Source: Paracoccus laeviglucosivorans (GTDB lineage: Bacteria > Pseudomonadota > Alphaproteobacteria > Rhodobacterales > Rhodobacteraceae). From it: a DNA stretch of 64,000 nucleotides. The notes under the pieces are model-generated. The model did not search any database, was not told the DNA's origin, and saw only the letters and a program-made list of their open reading frames with translations. How positions within the stretch are numbered: position 1 is the first letter of the stretch; every line of letters begins with the position of its first letter. Position numbers and translations under genes: made by a program. The stretch spans positions 186,001-250,000 of the forward strand of contig NZ_FXTK01000004.1 in the NCBI RefSeq assembly GCF_900182695.1, given 5' to 3'. Positions 26,683 through 35,741 of the stretch are shown in pieces.

Positions 26683-27117
26683 ATGCCGCTTTATGAGCAT
26701 GTGCTGATCGCCCGTCAGGACCTGTCGAACACGCAGGCCGAAGGGCTGATCGAACATTTCTCGACCGTTCTTGCCGACAATGGTGGCAAGGTCGTCGAAA
26801 ACGAATACTGGGGTGTGCGCACCCTGGCCTACAAAATCAACAAGAACCGCAAAGGCCACTACGCCTTCCTGCGTTCGGATGCGCCTTCGGCCGCCGTGCA
26901 GGAAATGGAGCGTCTGGCCCGTCTGCATGACGATGTGATGCGCGTCCTGACCGTCCGCGTGGACGAGCACAAGGAAGGCCCGTCGGTCCAGATGCAGAAG
27001 CGCGACGAGCGTGAGCGTGGTGACCGCGGCGACCGTGGTGATCGTGGCGAACGCCGTGACCGCGATGGTGATCGTGGCGAACGCCGCGAGCGTCGCGACC
27101 GCGACGACCGGAACTAA
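26683..27117 (+). CDS. rpsF: 30S ribosomal protein bS6
   Basis: 144 residues. The ferredoxin-like core (about 1-100; MPLYEHVLIARQDLS, VVENEYWGVRTLAYKINKNRKGHY) is standard. A C-terminal tail of about 40 residues consists of repeated GDRGDRGERRDRD units, far longer than the E. coli poly-Glu tail. It pairs with bS18 on the 30S platform, and the next gene encodes that partner. Preceded by an AAGAAAAGGTG ribosome-site region and a candidate promoter. Confidence 0.96.
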   Translation: MPLYEHVLIARQDLSNTQAEGLIEHFSTVLADNGGKVVENEYWGVRTLAYKINKNRKGHYAFLRSDAPSAAVQEMERLARLHDDVMRVLTVRVDEHKEGPSVQMQKRDERERGDRGDRGDRGERRDRDGDRGERRERRDRDDRN

Positions 27118-27135
27118 GGGATAGGAACCAGTATC

Positions 27136-27363
27136 ATGGCAAACAAACCCTTCTTCCGCCGCCGGAAAGTCTGCCCGTTCTCGGGCGAGAACGCTCCTGC
27201 GATCGACTATAAAGATACGCGCCTGCTGCAGCGTTACATTTCGGAACGCGGCAAGATCGTGCCGTCGCGCATCACCGCCGTCTCGGCCAAGAAGCAGCGT
27301 GAACTGGCCCGCGCCATCAAGCGCGCCCGCTTCCTCGCCCTGCTCCCCTACGCCGTGAAGTAA
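27136..27363 (+). CDS. rpsR: 30S ribosomal protein bS18
   Basis: 75 residues. [26 protein letters not shown], then [43 protein letters not shown] in the usual order, is a complete bS18. It lies 18 bp after rpsF with a GGGATAGGA ribosome site and 12 bp before rplI. It binds 16S rRNA as a heterodimer with bS6. Confidence 0.97.
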   Translation: MANKPFFRRRKVCPFSGENAPAIDYKDTRLLQRYISERGKIVPSRITAVSAKKQRELARAIKRARFLALLPYAVK

Positions 27364-27375
27364 GGAGAGACGAAC

Positions 27376-27957
27376 ATGCAAGTCATCCTGCTGGAACGTG
27401 TGGCCAAGCTGGGCCAGATGGGCGAAGTCGTCAAAGTCAAAGACGGCTTTGCACGCAACTTCCTTCTGCCGCAAGGCAAGGCGATGCGCGCCTCGGACGC
27501 CAATATCAAGGCATTCGAAGAGCGTAAGGCCGAGCTGGCAACCCGCAACGACGAGACCCGCGTCGAAGCCGAACAAGCGGCTGAGAAGCTGAACGGTCAG
27601 TCGTTCGTCATCATCCGCTCGGCATCGGACGCCGGCGCGCTTTACGGTTCGGTCACCCCGCGTGACGCAGCCGACGCCGCCAACGCCGAAGGTTTCGCGG
27701 TCGAGCGTCGTCAGGTCGTCCTGACCGCCCCGATCAAGGAACTGGGCCTGCACGAAGTGCGCGTCCACCTGCACCCGGAAGTCGATGCGACGATCACGCT
27801 GAACGTCGCCCGCTCGACCGAAGAAGCCGAGCTGCAAGCCTCGGGCAAGTCGATCCAGGAACTGGCTGCGGAAGAAGAAGCCGCTGCCGAGTTCGAGATC
27901 GCGGAACTGTTCGACGAAATCGGCCAGGCCGGTCGCGACGACGACGAAGCGAACTGA
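27376..27957 (+). CDS. rplI: 50S ribosomal protein bL9
   Basis: 193 residues. The N-terminal bL9 domain ([36 protein letters not shown]) and the connecting helix are followed by the C-terminal domain. An acidic extension of about 40 residues ([30 protein letters not shown]) is common in alphaproteobacteria but absent from E. coli. It is third in the rpsF-rpsR-rplI operon and is followed by a strong terminator. Confidence 0.97.
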   Translation: MQVILLERVAKLGQMGEVVKVKDGFARNFLLPQGKAMRASDANIKAFEERKAELATRNDETRVEAEQAAEKLNGQSFVIIRSASDAGALYGSVTPRDAADAANAEGFAVERRQVVLTAPIKELGLHEVRVHLHPEVDATITLNVARSTEEAELQASGKSIQELAAEEEAAAEFEIAELFDEIGQAGRDDDEAN

Positions 27958-27977
27958 TCTGCTTTGCAGAAGTCATG

Positions 27978-28005
27978 AAAACGCGCCGGTTTTCCGGCGC
28001 GTTTT
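27978..28005 (+). terminator. Terminator of the rpsF-rpsR-rplI operon
   Basis: ACGCGCCGG / CCGGCGCGT perfect 9-bp stem with a TTTT loop, flanked by AAA on the left and TTTT on the right. Confidence 0.9.
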
Positions 28006-28090
28006 TCATTTGGCGACCCGCGCGGCCTTGCGGAACATTCGCAGCAGTTGGGGGTTTAAGGTCCGAAGCTTCGCGAAAGGACCAGACCCG

Positions 28091-28909
28091 ATGAGCCACC
28101 ACGAAGACGACCGCGAGCAAACCTATCCTGACGCGCCCCTGACCGATGCGGATGTGACCAGCGAAACCCGCTTTGGTCCCCGCCCCGTCCCCGAAGGGCA
28201 TCGCCGCCCGCATGAACACCATGATCATCGCCGCATCCCGCCACATGGCGATGTGTCGCCGGATGGCAGCCGCGTCTGGCCCCGGCCCTCGGCCTCGGCC
28301 CGATGGCTGGTCTGGGGCGGCACGGCCTTGGCCGTCGCAGGTGCGACCGCAGGCGCGGTGATTGCCGCGCGCCACATTGCGCAGGCATTGGGCGATGATG
28401 ACAAACCCCGCCGCCCCGCCCAGCCGCGCGGCTTTGCCGATACCGGCGCCCGCATGGCCCCGCCCGGCCCGCCGCCCTCCAGCGGCAAGCCTTGGCATGA
28501 CGAACCGCACGGCCGCCGCGGCCCGCGTCGCCGGCCCCGCCTGATGGATGAGGTTCAAGACAATGCCGCATCGCTAAGCGGCAGCGTGGACGGGATGATG
28601 CGTTCGCTGACCACGGCGCTGTCGGGCTTTCGCACTGTCGCGGGTCAGGCGGGCGCGATCATGCGCGAATTCGGCGATGCCGCCGATCTGGTGCGCGGCG
28701 TGATGGGCCATGACGATGGCGACAAACCGCGCCGTCATCGCAAGGCCGCGCACCGCAGACCCTCGCATCCCGCGCCCAAGGATCCGACGGCCTATGCCGA
28801 CCGTCACGGCACGCATATGCCTGATCTCCACAACGATCCGCTGACCGACGATCCCACGGATGAACGCGACTATCGCCGTCCCACCGATCCGCGGATGCAC
28901 CGCCTGTAG
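28091..28909 (+). CDS. Hypothetical basic protein with one membrane helix
   Basis: 272 residues, no family recognised. Visible are a His/Arg/Asp/Pro-rich N-terminal region, one hydrophobic segment near residues 73-92 (LVWGGTALAVAGATAGAVIAARHI), and a Pro/Arg-rich linker. A helical stretch near 155-205 (VDGMMRSLTTALSGFRTVAGQAGAIMREFGDAADLVRGVMG) and a basic, His-rich tail follow. The ATG at 28091 has an AAAGGA ribosome site. It is probably an inner-membrane protein with charged domains on one or both sides. Codon use looks like the neighbours. It converges on the HxlR regulator with a 4-bp gap between stops. Confidence 0.7.
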   Translation: MSHHEDDREQTYPDAPLTDADVTSETRFGPRPVPEGHRRPHEHHDHRRIPPHGDVSPDGSRVWPRPSASARWLVWGGTALAVAGATAGAVIAARHIAQALGDDDKPRRPAQPRGFADTGARMAPPGPPPSSGKPWHDEPHGRRGPRRRPRLMDEVQDNAASLSGSVDGMMRSLTTALSGFRTVAGQAGAIMREFGDAADLVRGVMGHDDGDKPRRHRKAAHRRPSHPAPKDPTAYADRHGTHMPDLHNDPLTDDPTDERDYRRPTDPRMHRL

Positions 28910-28913
28910 GACT

Positions 28914-29273
28914 TCAGGACATCGCAGCCCGCTCGGTCCCTGCCGGGCGGGATTCTTCGTTGGCCCCGGCCACGTCATCCCACCAATCGCCAAGCGCGTC
29001 GATCAGCGGCACCAGCCTTTGACCCGCCGGCGTCAGGTCATATTCGACCCGCAGGGGATAGCCGCCGAATTCGGTGCGCTGGACGATCCCCACCTCCTCC
29101 AGCTTGCGCAGTTCCAACGCCAGCATCTTGTGCGAGATGGTGGGATTATCGCGGCGCAGATCGCTGAACCGCTTGGTGCCGTCCTGCAGGTAATAGATCA
29201 GCAGCGTGGGCCAGCGCCCGCCCAAGACCTGCATGACCTCTTCGATCGGGCAACGAGAGACGAGTTCCTTCAT
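28914..29273 (-). CDS. HxlR family transcriptional regulator
   Basis: 119 residues forming a single winged helix-turn-helix of the HxlR/DUF24 type: CPIEEVMQVLGGRWPTLLIYYLQDGTKRFSDLRRD, then ISHKMLALELRKLEEVGIVQRTEF and the terminal helix LVPLIDALGDWWD. The single N-terminal Cys8 is the redox- or electrophile-sensing position in several members. It is divergent from the GST at 29382, with an inverted TTAC/GTAA element in the shared gap, so regulation of the GST and itself is the natural guess. Confidence 0.88.
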   Translation of the reverse strand: MKELVSRCPIEEVMQVLGGRWPTLLIYYLQDGTKRFSDLRRDNPTISHKMLALELRKLEEVGIVQRTEFGGYPLRVEYDLTPAGQRLVPLIDALGDWWDDVAGANEESRPAGTERAAMS

Positions 29274-29286
29274 CCTCGGACCTCAT

Positions 29287-29312
29287 GGTTACAAAAAGGT
29301 GCGTAATTTACC
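29287..29312. promoter_or_regulatory. Candidate HxlR operator
   Basis: TTAC at 29289-29292 and GTAA at 29302-29305, within GGTTAC-N10-GTAATTTACC, form an imperfect inverted repeat in the HxlR/GST divergent gap. This is resemblance only; the repeat is short. Confidence 0.35.
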
Positions 29313-29381
29313 TGTCCGCGCCAGCCGTTAGATTGGGCCACGCTGCGCAGCGTCTTCTATCCAATCACGGGAGAAACGCAG

Positions 29382-30101
29382 TTGGAACCGATTTTGATCT
29401 ATGGCTACCCCTCGGGCAGTTCGATGGCGCTTGTGGCGGCGCTGGAATGGCTGGGCCAACCCTATCGGCTGTGCCGCGTGGATATGCTGGGCGAAATGCG
29501 CGATCCGGCCTATCGGCGGCTGAACCCGCGCGTGGAAACGCCGGTGCTGATAACGGATGATGGTCGCGTCGTCACAGAGACCATGGCCATCGCGCTGTGG
29601 CTTGAGGCCCGCGACGATGCCCGCCGCATCAGCTTTGCCCCGCGCAGCGCGCAGACGGACCGGATGCATCAGTTGATGGGCTTCGTGAACACGGGTTTTA
29701 CTGGCGCATTCACCTCCCTGTGGGCCGCGCTTGAGATGCAGACCCCCGACCCAGCCCGGCAAGCACTGCTGCGCGACATCGGCAAGGACCAGGTCACCGA
29801 ACGCCATGACCGGCTGGAGGAGATGATCGGCCCCGGCCCCTATCTTGTCGGCGACCGCCCCAGTCTGGCCGATGCGCTGCTGATCGGCGTGGCCCGCTGG
29901 GCCGCGTATCATCAGATCACCGAAGCCTCGGGCTGGCCCCGCCTGACGGCCTTGCGCAAGCGGCTGGAAGACGACCCCGCCGTGCAATATGCCACCGCGC
30001 TTGAAACGGGCGAGCCCGCCACCGGGAATGGCGCGTGCCGGGGCCATGTCGCGCTGCAAGACCTGATCACACGATTTGGCGCACAACTGGAAACTGCATG
30101 A
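29382..30101 (+). CDS. Glutathione S-transferase family protein
   Basis: 239 residues. An N-terminal thioredoxin-like domain (LIYGYPSGSSMALVAALEWLGQPYRLCRVDM, RVETPVLITDDGRVVTETMAIALWL) carries the Glu-Thr glutathione contact, and the helical C-terminal domain contains YLVGDRPSLADALLIGVARW. The start is TTG at 29382, supported by a GGGAG site and by the homology start. It is divergent from an HxlR regulator, which suggests induction by an electrophile. A hairpin terminator follows. The substrate is unknown. Confidence 0.85.
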   Translation: MEPILIYGYPSGSSMALVAALEWLGQPYRLCRVDMLGEMRDPAYRRLNPRVETPVLITDDGRVVTETMAIALWLEARDDARRISFAPRSAQTDRMHQLMGFVNTGFTGAFTSLWAALEMQTPDPARQALLRDIGKDQVTERHDRLEEMIGPGPYLVGDRPSLADALLIGVARWAAYHQITEASGWPRLTALRKRLEDDPAVQYATALETGEPATGNGACRGHVALQDLITRFGAQLETA

Positions 30102-30113
30102 TGAAAACGAAAT

Positions 30114-30133
30114 AGCCGCCTGAAAAGGCGGCT
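30114..30133. terminator. Bidirectional terminator between GST and tRNA-Ala
   Basis: AGCCGCC / GGCGGCT 7-bp stem with a 6-nt loop. It is followed rightward by TATTTTC and leftward by ATTTCGTTTTC, so it can serve both the GST gene and the leftward tRNA. Confidence 0.75.
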
Positions 30134-30158
30134 TATTTTCGTATATCTGAAAAATATT

Positions 30159-30234
<76 letters not shown>

Positions 30235-30276
30235 ACCGGAGGTCCAGATGACGTTTCCGCCGTCTGCGTGGGGCGT

Positions 30277-30305
30277 CGTATATGGGGGGTGCCGGATGGG
30301 CGCAA
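30277..30305 (-). promoter_or_regulatory. Promoter of tRNA-Ala
   Basis: On the minus strand TTGCGC (30305-30300), 17-bp spacer, TATACG (30282-30277). The predicted start lies near 30270, about 36 nt before the mature tRNA. Confidence 0.6.
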
Positions 30306-30623
30306 GCAGAAAAAACATCCGTGAATAAGAAATTTCGTCACAACCGTTTCGAGGCGCCGAAACGGCCTGATTTCGCGGCTGCCCGCCGTCCCCGCCCCGC
30401 TTGCCGCGGGCTGCGCGGCAGTCCGGGCTTCAAGTCTTGCATCCCAGCGCGACAGCCCCATGACAAACACCGCCGGGAGACATGGCAAACCGGCCTTCCT
30501 CCTTGCTATGGGCGTCAAAATCCCATAGCTAGCGCGCTGAAACACGGCGGGGAGGCCCGGTCTGGCCCGGCTTTCGGGACGTCCGCGTCCCACCCCGCGG
30601 AACGGATGGATGAAGGAACGCAT
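30306..30623. other. Gene-free leader region upstream of tig
   Basis: No gene is seen; the tig frame is open leftward but has no ribosome site or homology. It contains a perfect 8-bp inverted repeat GCTATGGG (30505-30512) / CCCATAGC (30522-30529) with a 9-nt loop, about 95 bp before the tig start. Confidence 0.6.
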
Positions 30624-31958
30624 ATGCAGGTCAAGGAAACCCAGAACGAAGGGCTGAAGCGCGGCTATCAGTTCACCCTGCCCGCAGCCGATCTGGCGAC
30701 GCAGGTGGAAGCGAAGCTGAAAGAGGCCCAGCCCGAAGTCGAAATGAAGGGCTTCCGCAAGGGCAAGGTGCCGATGGCGCTGCTGAAAAAGCAATTCGGC
30801 CCGCGCGTCATGGGCGATGCGATGCAGGAAGCCATCGACACCGCGCTGAAAAGCCATCTGGAAGCCTCGGGCGACCGCCCCGCGCTGCAGCCGAAGGTCG
30901 AGATGGTCGGCGGCGAAAACTGGAAAGAAGGCGACGATCTGGTCGTTGACGTGACCTATGAAGCCCTGCCCGCGATCCCGGAAGCCGATCTTTCGGGCGT
31001 CGAGCTGGAGCGTCTGGTCGTTTCCGCCAGCGACGAGCAAGTGACCGAAGCGCTGGAAAATCTTGCCAAGAACGCCCAGTCGTTCGAAGACCGCAAGAAA
31101 GGCACCAAGTCGAAGGACGGCGATCAGCTCGTGATCGACTTCAAAGGCTCGGTCGATGGCGAATTGTTCGACGGCGGCACCGCCGAGGACTATCCGCTGG
31201 TGCTTGGCTCGAACAGCTTCATTCCGGGCTTCGAAGCCCAGCTGGTCGGCGCGAAAGCCGGTGACGAAATCAAGGTGGAAGTTAAATTCCCCGAGGATTA
31301 CGGCCACCCGGCTTTGGCTGGCAAGGATGCCGTGTTCGAGACGACCGTGAAAGCCGTCAAGGCGCCGAAAGCCGCCGAGCTGGACGACGAACTGGCCAAG
31401 AAATTCGGCGCCGACGATCTGGAAGCCCTGAAGGGTCAGATCCGCGAGCGTCTGGAAGCCGAGTATCAAGGTGCGTCGCGCCAGATCCTCAAGCGTGCGC
31501 TGCTGGACAAGCTGGACACGCTGGTCAGCTTCGACCTGCCCGATTCGCTGGTCGAGGCCGAAGCCGGCCAGATCGCGCATCAGCTGTGGCACGAAGAAAA
31601 CCCGGAAGATCACGGCCATAACCATGGCGAGATCGAGCCGACCGACGAGCACAAGAAACTTGCCGAGCGCCGCGTCCGTCTGGGTCTGCTGCTGGCCGAA
31701 ATCGGTCAGAAGAATGAAATCACCGTCTCGGATCAGGAAATGACCCAGGCCGTGCTGCGTCAGGCCCGCCAGTATCCGGGTCAGGAACGCGCGTTCTTCG
31801 AATTCATCCAGCAAAACCCGCAAGCACAGCAGCAACTGCGCGCGCCGATCTTCGAAGACAAGGTCGTTGACCACATCGTCGAAGGTGCCAAGGTTTCGGA
31901 AAAATCCGTGACCAAGGAAGAGCTGGAAAAAGCCATCGAGGCGCTGGATCAGCTTTGA
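30624..31958 (+). CDS. tig: Trigger factor chaperone
   Basis: 444 residues. A ribosome-binding domain with the uL23-docking signature GFRKGKVP at 43-50 is followed by an FKBP-type PPIase domain near 155-245 ([40 protein letters not shown] in pieces) and the helical chaperone arms. A short His-rich loop (EDHGHNHGE, about residue 333) lies in the C-terminal domain. It catches nascent chains at the ribosome exit. The ATG at 30624 has AAGGA upstream. The open frame before it is not coding. Monocistronic with a strong terminator. Confidence 0.96.
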   Translation: MQVKETQNEGLKRGYQFTLPAADLATQVEAKLKEAQPEVEMKGFRKGKVPMALLKKQFGPRVMGDAMQEAIDTALKSHLEASGDRPALQPKVEMVGGENWKEGDDLVVDVTYEALPAIPEADLSGVELERLVVSASDEQVTEALENLAKNAQSFEDRKKGTKSKDGDQLVIDFKGSVDGELFDGGTAEDYPLVLGSNSFIPGFEAQLVGAKAGDEIKVEVKFPEDYGHPALAGKDAVFETTVKAVKAPKAAELDDELAKKFGADDLEALKGQIRERLEAEYQGASRQILKRALLDKLDTLVSFDLPDSLVEAEAGQIAHQLWHEENPEDHGHNHGEIEPTDEHKKLAERRVRLGLLLAEIGQKNEITVSDQEMTQAVLRQARQYPGQERAFFEFIQQNPQAQQQLRAPIFEDKVVDHIVEGAKVSEKSVTKEELEKAIEALDQL

Positions 31959-31981
31959 TCCCGGCTCATCGCGAATGATCG

Positions 31982-32007
31982 GGGCCGCTCAGCCGAGCGG
32001 CCCTTTT
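31982..32007 (+). terminator. Terminator after tig
   Basis: GGGCCGCTC / GAGCGGCCC 9-bp stem, AGCC loop, followed by TTTTC. Confidence 0.88.
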
Positions 32008-32030
32008 CATTTGCCACTGCCTGCGCATGA

Positions 32031-32067
32031 AAAAAGGGCCGCGTCGTGATGACGCGGCCCTTTGCCT
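32031..32067 (-). terminator. Terminator of the RTX protein gene
   Basis: Perfect 13-bp stem (32033-32045 / 32051-32063, core GGGCCGCGTC / GACGCGGCCC). On the leftward transcript it is followed by TTTTTTC; rightward there is TTTGCCTTTT, so it may work in both directions. Confidence 0.9.
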
Positions 32068-32098
32068 TTTCGATCACACCCCAAAGCGGGGTGATGGA

Positions 32099-33274
32099 TC
32101 AGATGTAGTCGAAGACATGCGCCAGCAGGATCGAGTCGTTGCCAGCGGTCAGCAGCGTGCCCTGCGAGTTTTCGACGACGTTGTAGTGACGACCACCCAG
32201 ATCCAGCACGTCCAGCCCACCGTCAAAGCCCAGCACGGTGTCCTGACCGTGGCCGGTGCGGAAGATCAGCGTGTCGCGGTCGCCATCGCCCGGCGCCCAC
32301 GAGTTGTAGTAGTCGCCATTGGCCGAGATCAGGTCATTGCCACGACCACCGGTGATGGTGTCACGGCCTTCGCCGCCTTCCAGCGTGTCGTTGCCGTTCG
32401 AACCCAGGATCTTGTCGTCGCCCCAACGGCCATTGCCGTGGAAGCCTGCGCCGCTGCTGCCGATCGTGGCTTTCGAGCCATCAATGGTGTCGCGGCCCTC
32501 ATGGGTCCAAAGCTGCTCGATCTGCGAATATTGCAGCGTCGAACGCGCTCCGCCGATGGTCGTCGCCGAATTGCCTGCAAAGGAACCGGCATTGTCGATC
32601 GAGGTGATGTTGACCTGAACGCCAGCCGAGTTTTCGTAGCCACCCTTGATCCATGCGTTCAGCAGATCGTCGCCTGCACCGCCAAGGATGGTGTCGTTGC
32701 CGACGATCTCGGCAAAGTCGCCCTGACCCCAGCGGATGTTGTCATTGCCAGCGCCGCCGTCAATATAGTCGTTGCCGGTCGAGGACTGGATGAAATCGTG
32801 GCCCGCACCGGCAAAGATGCGGTCATTGCCAGCGCCACCGTCCAGCACGTCATTTTCGATCGTGCCGATGATGCTGTCGTTGCCAGCGCCCGCATAAACG
32901 GTCAGGCCGTGGACCGGGGTGCCATCATGTGCCTTTTCGATGGTCGCGCGGCTGCCATCGATGGTGTCGTTGCCGTTGCCAAGATGCAGGCGCTCGACGC
33001 CCGTGAACTTCAGCGTGCGGCCGCCCGAAGTGGCGGTGCCGTCTTCGGTCGTGGTGAAGGTGACTTTCACCGCCGCATTGGTCACGACATGAAGCTGGTC
33101 GCCCCCGGTGCGGTCCATATAGGGGTTGGGGTCATAGGCTTCGCGGGTGTCGCCACCGTTGAAAGTTGCCGAACCGATGTTCGGTCTCCAATAGAACTGG
33201 TCTGCACCGCCAGCGGCATTCACTACCTGGTTGGCGGATGTGTGCTGCAGGACATCGTTGTTCTGAGTCGGCAT
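32099..33274 (-). CDS. RTX-type hemolysin-like calcium-binding protein
   Basis: 391 residues. From about residue 95 it is dominated by glycine/aspartate nonapeptides of the GGxGxDxhx type (GNGNDTIDG, GGAGNDRIFAGAGHDFI, GGAGNDNI, GGAGDDLL, GSNGNDTLEGGEGRDTITGGRGNDLI). These form calcium-binding beta-rolls after secretion. There is no N-terminal signal peptide; the C-terminal part is consistent with a type I secretion signal. No catalytic domain is recognised in the first 95 residues. The start MPTQNNDV at 33274 has a GGAG site. No type I transporter genes are nearby, so export must use a pump encoded elsewhere. Confidence 0.85.
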   Translation of the reverse strand: MPTQNNDVLQHTSANQVVNAAGGADQFYWRPNIGSATFNGGDTREAYDPNPYMDRTGGDQLHVVTNAAVKVTFTTTEDGTATSGGRTLKFTGVERLHLGNGNDTIDGSRATIEKAHDGTPVHGLTVYAGAGNDSIIGTIENDVLDGGAGNDRIFAGAGHDFIQSSTGNDYIDGGAGNDNIRWGQGDFAEIVGNDTILGGAGDDLLNAWIKGGYENSAGVQVNITSIDNAGSFAGNSATTIGGARSTLQYSQIEQLWTHEGRDTIDGSKATIGSSGAGFHGNGRWGDDKILGSNGNDTLEGGEGRDTITGGRGNDLISANGDYYNSWAPGDGDRDTLIFRTGHGQDTVLGFDGGLDVLDLGGRHYNVVENSQGTLLTAGNDSILLAHVFDYI

Positions 33275-33654
33275 ACATATTCTCCGTGATGGGAAGCGAC
33301 CGGCACGGCGCATCAGGCCCGTGCGATTTTGGTCGCGGGAGGTCAGCCCTGATCAGCGGATCAAGGAGGATGAAGTTTGCAAGCTAGCTGAAAAAGAACG
33401 ATAAACCCGTTATGTGTGACCAAAGGTCACAGAACTCGACTCCGTGCGGCATCCGATCCCCCGTCGAGGATCAGCCATCAGGACGCAAACGTCCCTATGG
33501 TGCGAGCGGACAGGCCGAAAAACCCCACGCTTTACAGCGTCAGAACCCAAGGCCACACCCGCCATGCCTAACCGGGCGCCCGGCCACAGATGTCCGCAGC
33601 GTCTTAGCAAACGCCTAATATGCACGCGAGTAGCAAAATGGCTGAGGTGGGGGA
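33275..33654. other. Gene-free region upstream of the RTX gene
   Basis: 380 bp between the RTX start and the nnrD stop. Open frames here (for example 33444-33713 and 33410-33853) lack ribosome sites and resemblance. It holds a 17-bp palindrome at 33415-33431 and presumably the RTX promoter. Confidence 0.55.
33415..33431. promoter_or_regulatory. Operator-like palindrome TGTGACC-N3-GGTCACA
   Basis: Perfect 7-bp arms TGTGACC / GGTCACA separated by AAA, 141 bp upstream of the RTX start. It resembles a Crp-type site, but the TGTGA/TCACA half-sites are 7 bp apart rather than 6, so the binding protein is unclear. Confidence 0.5.
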
Positions 33655-35175
33655 TTATGCCGATAAGGCACGGAATACGGCGGAAAACTGCCCGGACAAG
33701 TCTTCTGAGATGAGGCCGGGGCCAAAGTTTCGTGCAGACGCAGCATGAAACCACGCTGCAGTTGCAGCAGCGTCCAGCGGCTCCCATTCGCGGGCCAGAA
33801 GCCCGGTGATGATCCCCGCCAGCACATCGCCCGAACCCGCCGTCGCAAGCCACGGCGCGGCCTGATCTCCGGTCGCATCAGCGATTCTGCTCTGGCCGTC
33901 CGGGGCGGCGATCACCGTGTCCGGCCCTTTCAGCAAAACGACCGCCCCCGAACGTGCCGCTGCCGATCGCGCGGCATCCAACCGCGAAAAGGCCGGGCCT
34001 TTGGCCGGATCGTCGCGCAACCGCCGTGCCAGATCGGGAAACAGCCGCGCAAACTCCCCGTCATGCGGCGTCAGCACGCAGCGGTCGTGCAGATTGGCGA
34101 ACAACGTGTCGGGGTTATCGGCAAAACAGCTTAGCGCATCCGCATCAAGAACGGTCGCGCGCGGCATCTGCAGCGCCGCGGGCACCAGCGCCCTTGCCCG
34201 CGTCACCCCCAACCCCGGACCAAGGCAAAGCGCGTTCAGGCGCGGATCGCGCAGTCTCGCTGTCAGATCGGCGGGCTCATCGACCGTTTGCAGCATGACT
34301 GCATCCAGCCTTGCGGCATTTTCAGGCAGTGCCGTTGCCGGGCATCCCAACGTCACCAGACCCGCGCCGATGCGCAGCGCAGCCGTTGCCGCCAGTCGTG
34401 CCGCGCCACCCTGACCCGGCCCACCGGCCAGGACAAGTGCGTGACCATGGCTGTATTTATGCCCCGCCTGTTTCAGCAGCGCAGCCGAAGCACCGGCCAG
34501 CGTTACGCAATCGCCTGCCGCCTGCTGCCACGGCTCAAGCCCGATGTCGCACGTGACGACACTGCCGCAAAGCTGGCCGCCATCCGACAGGATATGACCC
34601 AGCTTGCGGCGATGAAACGTCACCGTAAGCCCAGCGTCCGGCAGGCGTGTTCCGCCCAGTATGCGACCGCTATCGCCACAGATGCCGCTTGGCAGATCCA
34701 GCGCGGCAATCGGCACCCCGGCCGATGAAATCCCACGCAAAAGCCCTGCGATCTCGGGGGCAAGTGCACGAGTCAACCCGGTGCCGAACAACGCATCGAC
34801 GCAAAGCGCCAGCTCCTCGCCCAAGGGCGCAGCGGGGGCGCCAAAGGTCACGACCTCGCCATCCCAGGCGGCGGCCATCTCACGCGCCTCGGGACTGACG
34901 GGCGGTGCCAACGCCACGATCCGGGGCTGCCAGCCCATCCTGGACAGGTGCCGCGCGACGACATATCCGTCGCCGCCATTATTGCCCGGACCGCACAGGA
35001 TCAGCACACGCAGCGCCTGCGCGCCACCCTTGGGCCAACGTGCGGCAATCGCCTGCGCAGCCGAAGCGCCTGCCCGTTCCATCAGTTGCGTCGCGGTGAC
35101 CATTCCACTGGCAATCGCTGCCTTTTCGATGGCGCGCATCTGCCGAGTCGTCAGGACTTCGCCATGAGCAGCCAT
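33655..35175 (-). CDS. nnrD: Bifunctional NAD(P)H-hydrate epimerase / ADP-dependent dehydratase
   Basis: 506 residues with two fused repair enzymes. An N-terminal YjeF_N epimerase domain (CGPGNNGGDGYVVARHL at 61-77) is followed by a C-terminal ribokinase-like dehydratase domain (HALVLAGGPGQGGAARLAATAAL, DADALSCFA, ATAGSGDVLAGIITGLLA with GSGD at 447-450). Together they restore hydrated NAD(P)H. The start is set at ATG 35175 with AAAGGA 12 bp upstream; ATG 35202 is an alternative. Also called nnr. It is divergent from glnB with a short A+T-rich gap. Confidence 0.93.
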   Translation of the reverse strand: MAAHGEVLTTRQMRAIEKAAIASGMVTATQLMERAGASAAQAIAARWPKGGAQALRVLILCGPGNNGGDGYVVARHLSRMGWQPRIVALAPPVSPEAREMAAAWDGEVVTFGAPAAPLGEELALCVDALFGTGLTRALAPEIAGLLRGISSAGVPIAALDLPSGICGDSGRILGGTRLPDAGLTVTFHRRKLGHILSDGGQLCGSVVTCDIGLEPWQQAAGDCVTLAGASAALLKQAGHKYSHGHALVLAGGPGQGGAARLAATAALRIGAGLVTLGCPATALPENAARLDAVMLQTVDEPADLTARLRDPRLNALCLGPGLGVTRARALVPAALQMPRATVLDADALSCFADNPDTLFANLHDRCVLTPHDGEFARLFPDLARRLRDDPAKGPAFSRLDAARSAAARSGAVVLLKGPDTVIAAPDGQSRIADATGDQAAPWLATAGSGDVLAGIITGLLAREWEPLDAAATAAWFHAASARNFGPGLISEDLSGQFSAVFRALSA

Positions 35176-35195
35176 ATTATTTGCACATCCTTTGG

Positions 35196-35667
<472 letters not shown>

Positions 35668-35696
35668 TCCTGACGATACGTGCAAGATTTAAACAT

Positions 35697-35715
35697 CCCG
35701 GCCGCGGCGGCCGGG
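35697..35715 (+). other. Hairpin between glnB and glnA
   Basis: CCCGGCC / GGCCGGG 7-bp stem with a 5-nt loop and no T-run, about 25 bp before glnA. It may stabilise mRNA ends or modulate the glnB:glnA ratio. Confidence 0.5.
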
Positions 35716-35741
35716 GCTGACTGACTGGAGGAAGGACCCCA

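Noticed and set aside
33415..33431. Canonical Crp site
   Set aside because: The half-sites TGTGA and TCACA are separated by 7 rather than 6 bp, so I list it only as an unassigned palindrome.
33410..33853. 147-codon frame overlapping the nnrD 3' end
   Set aside because: Out of frame with nnrD and without recognisable sequence.
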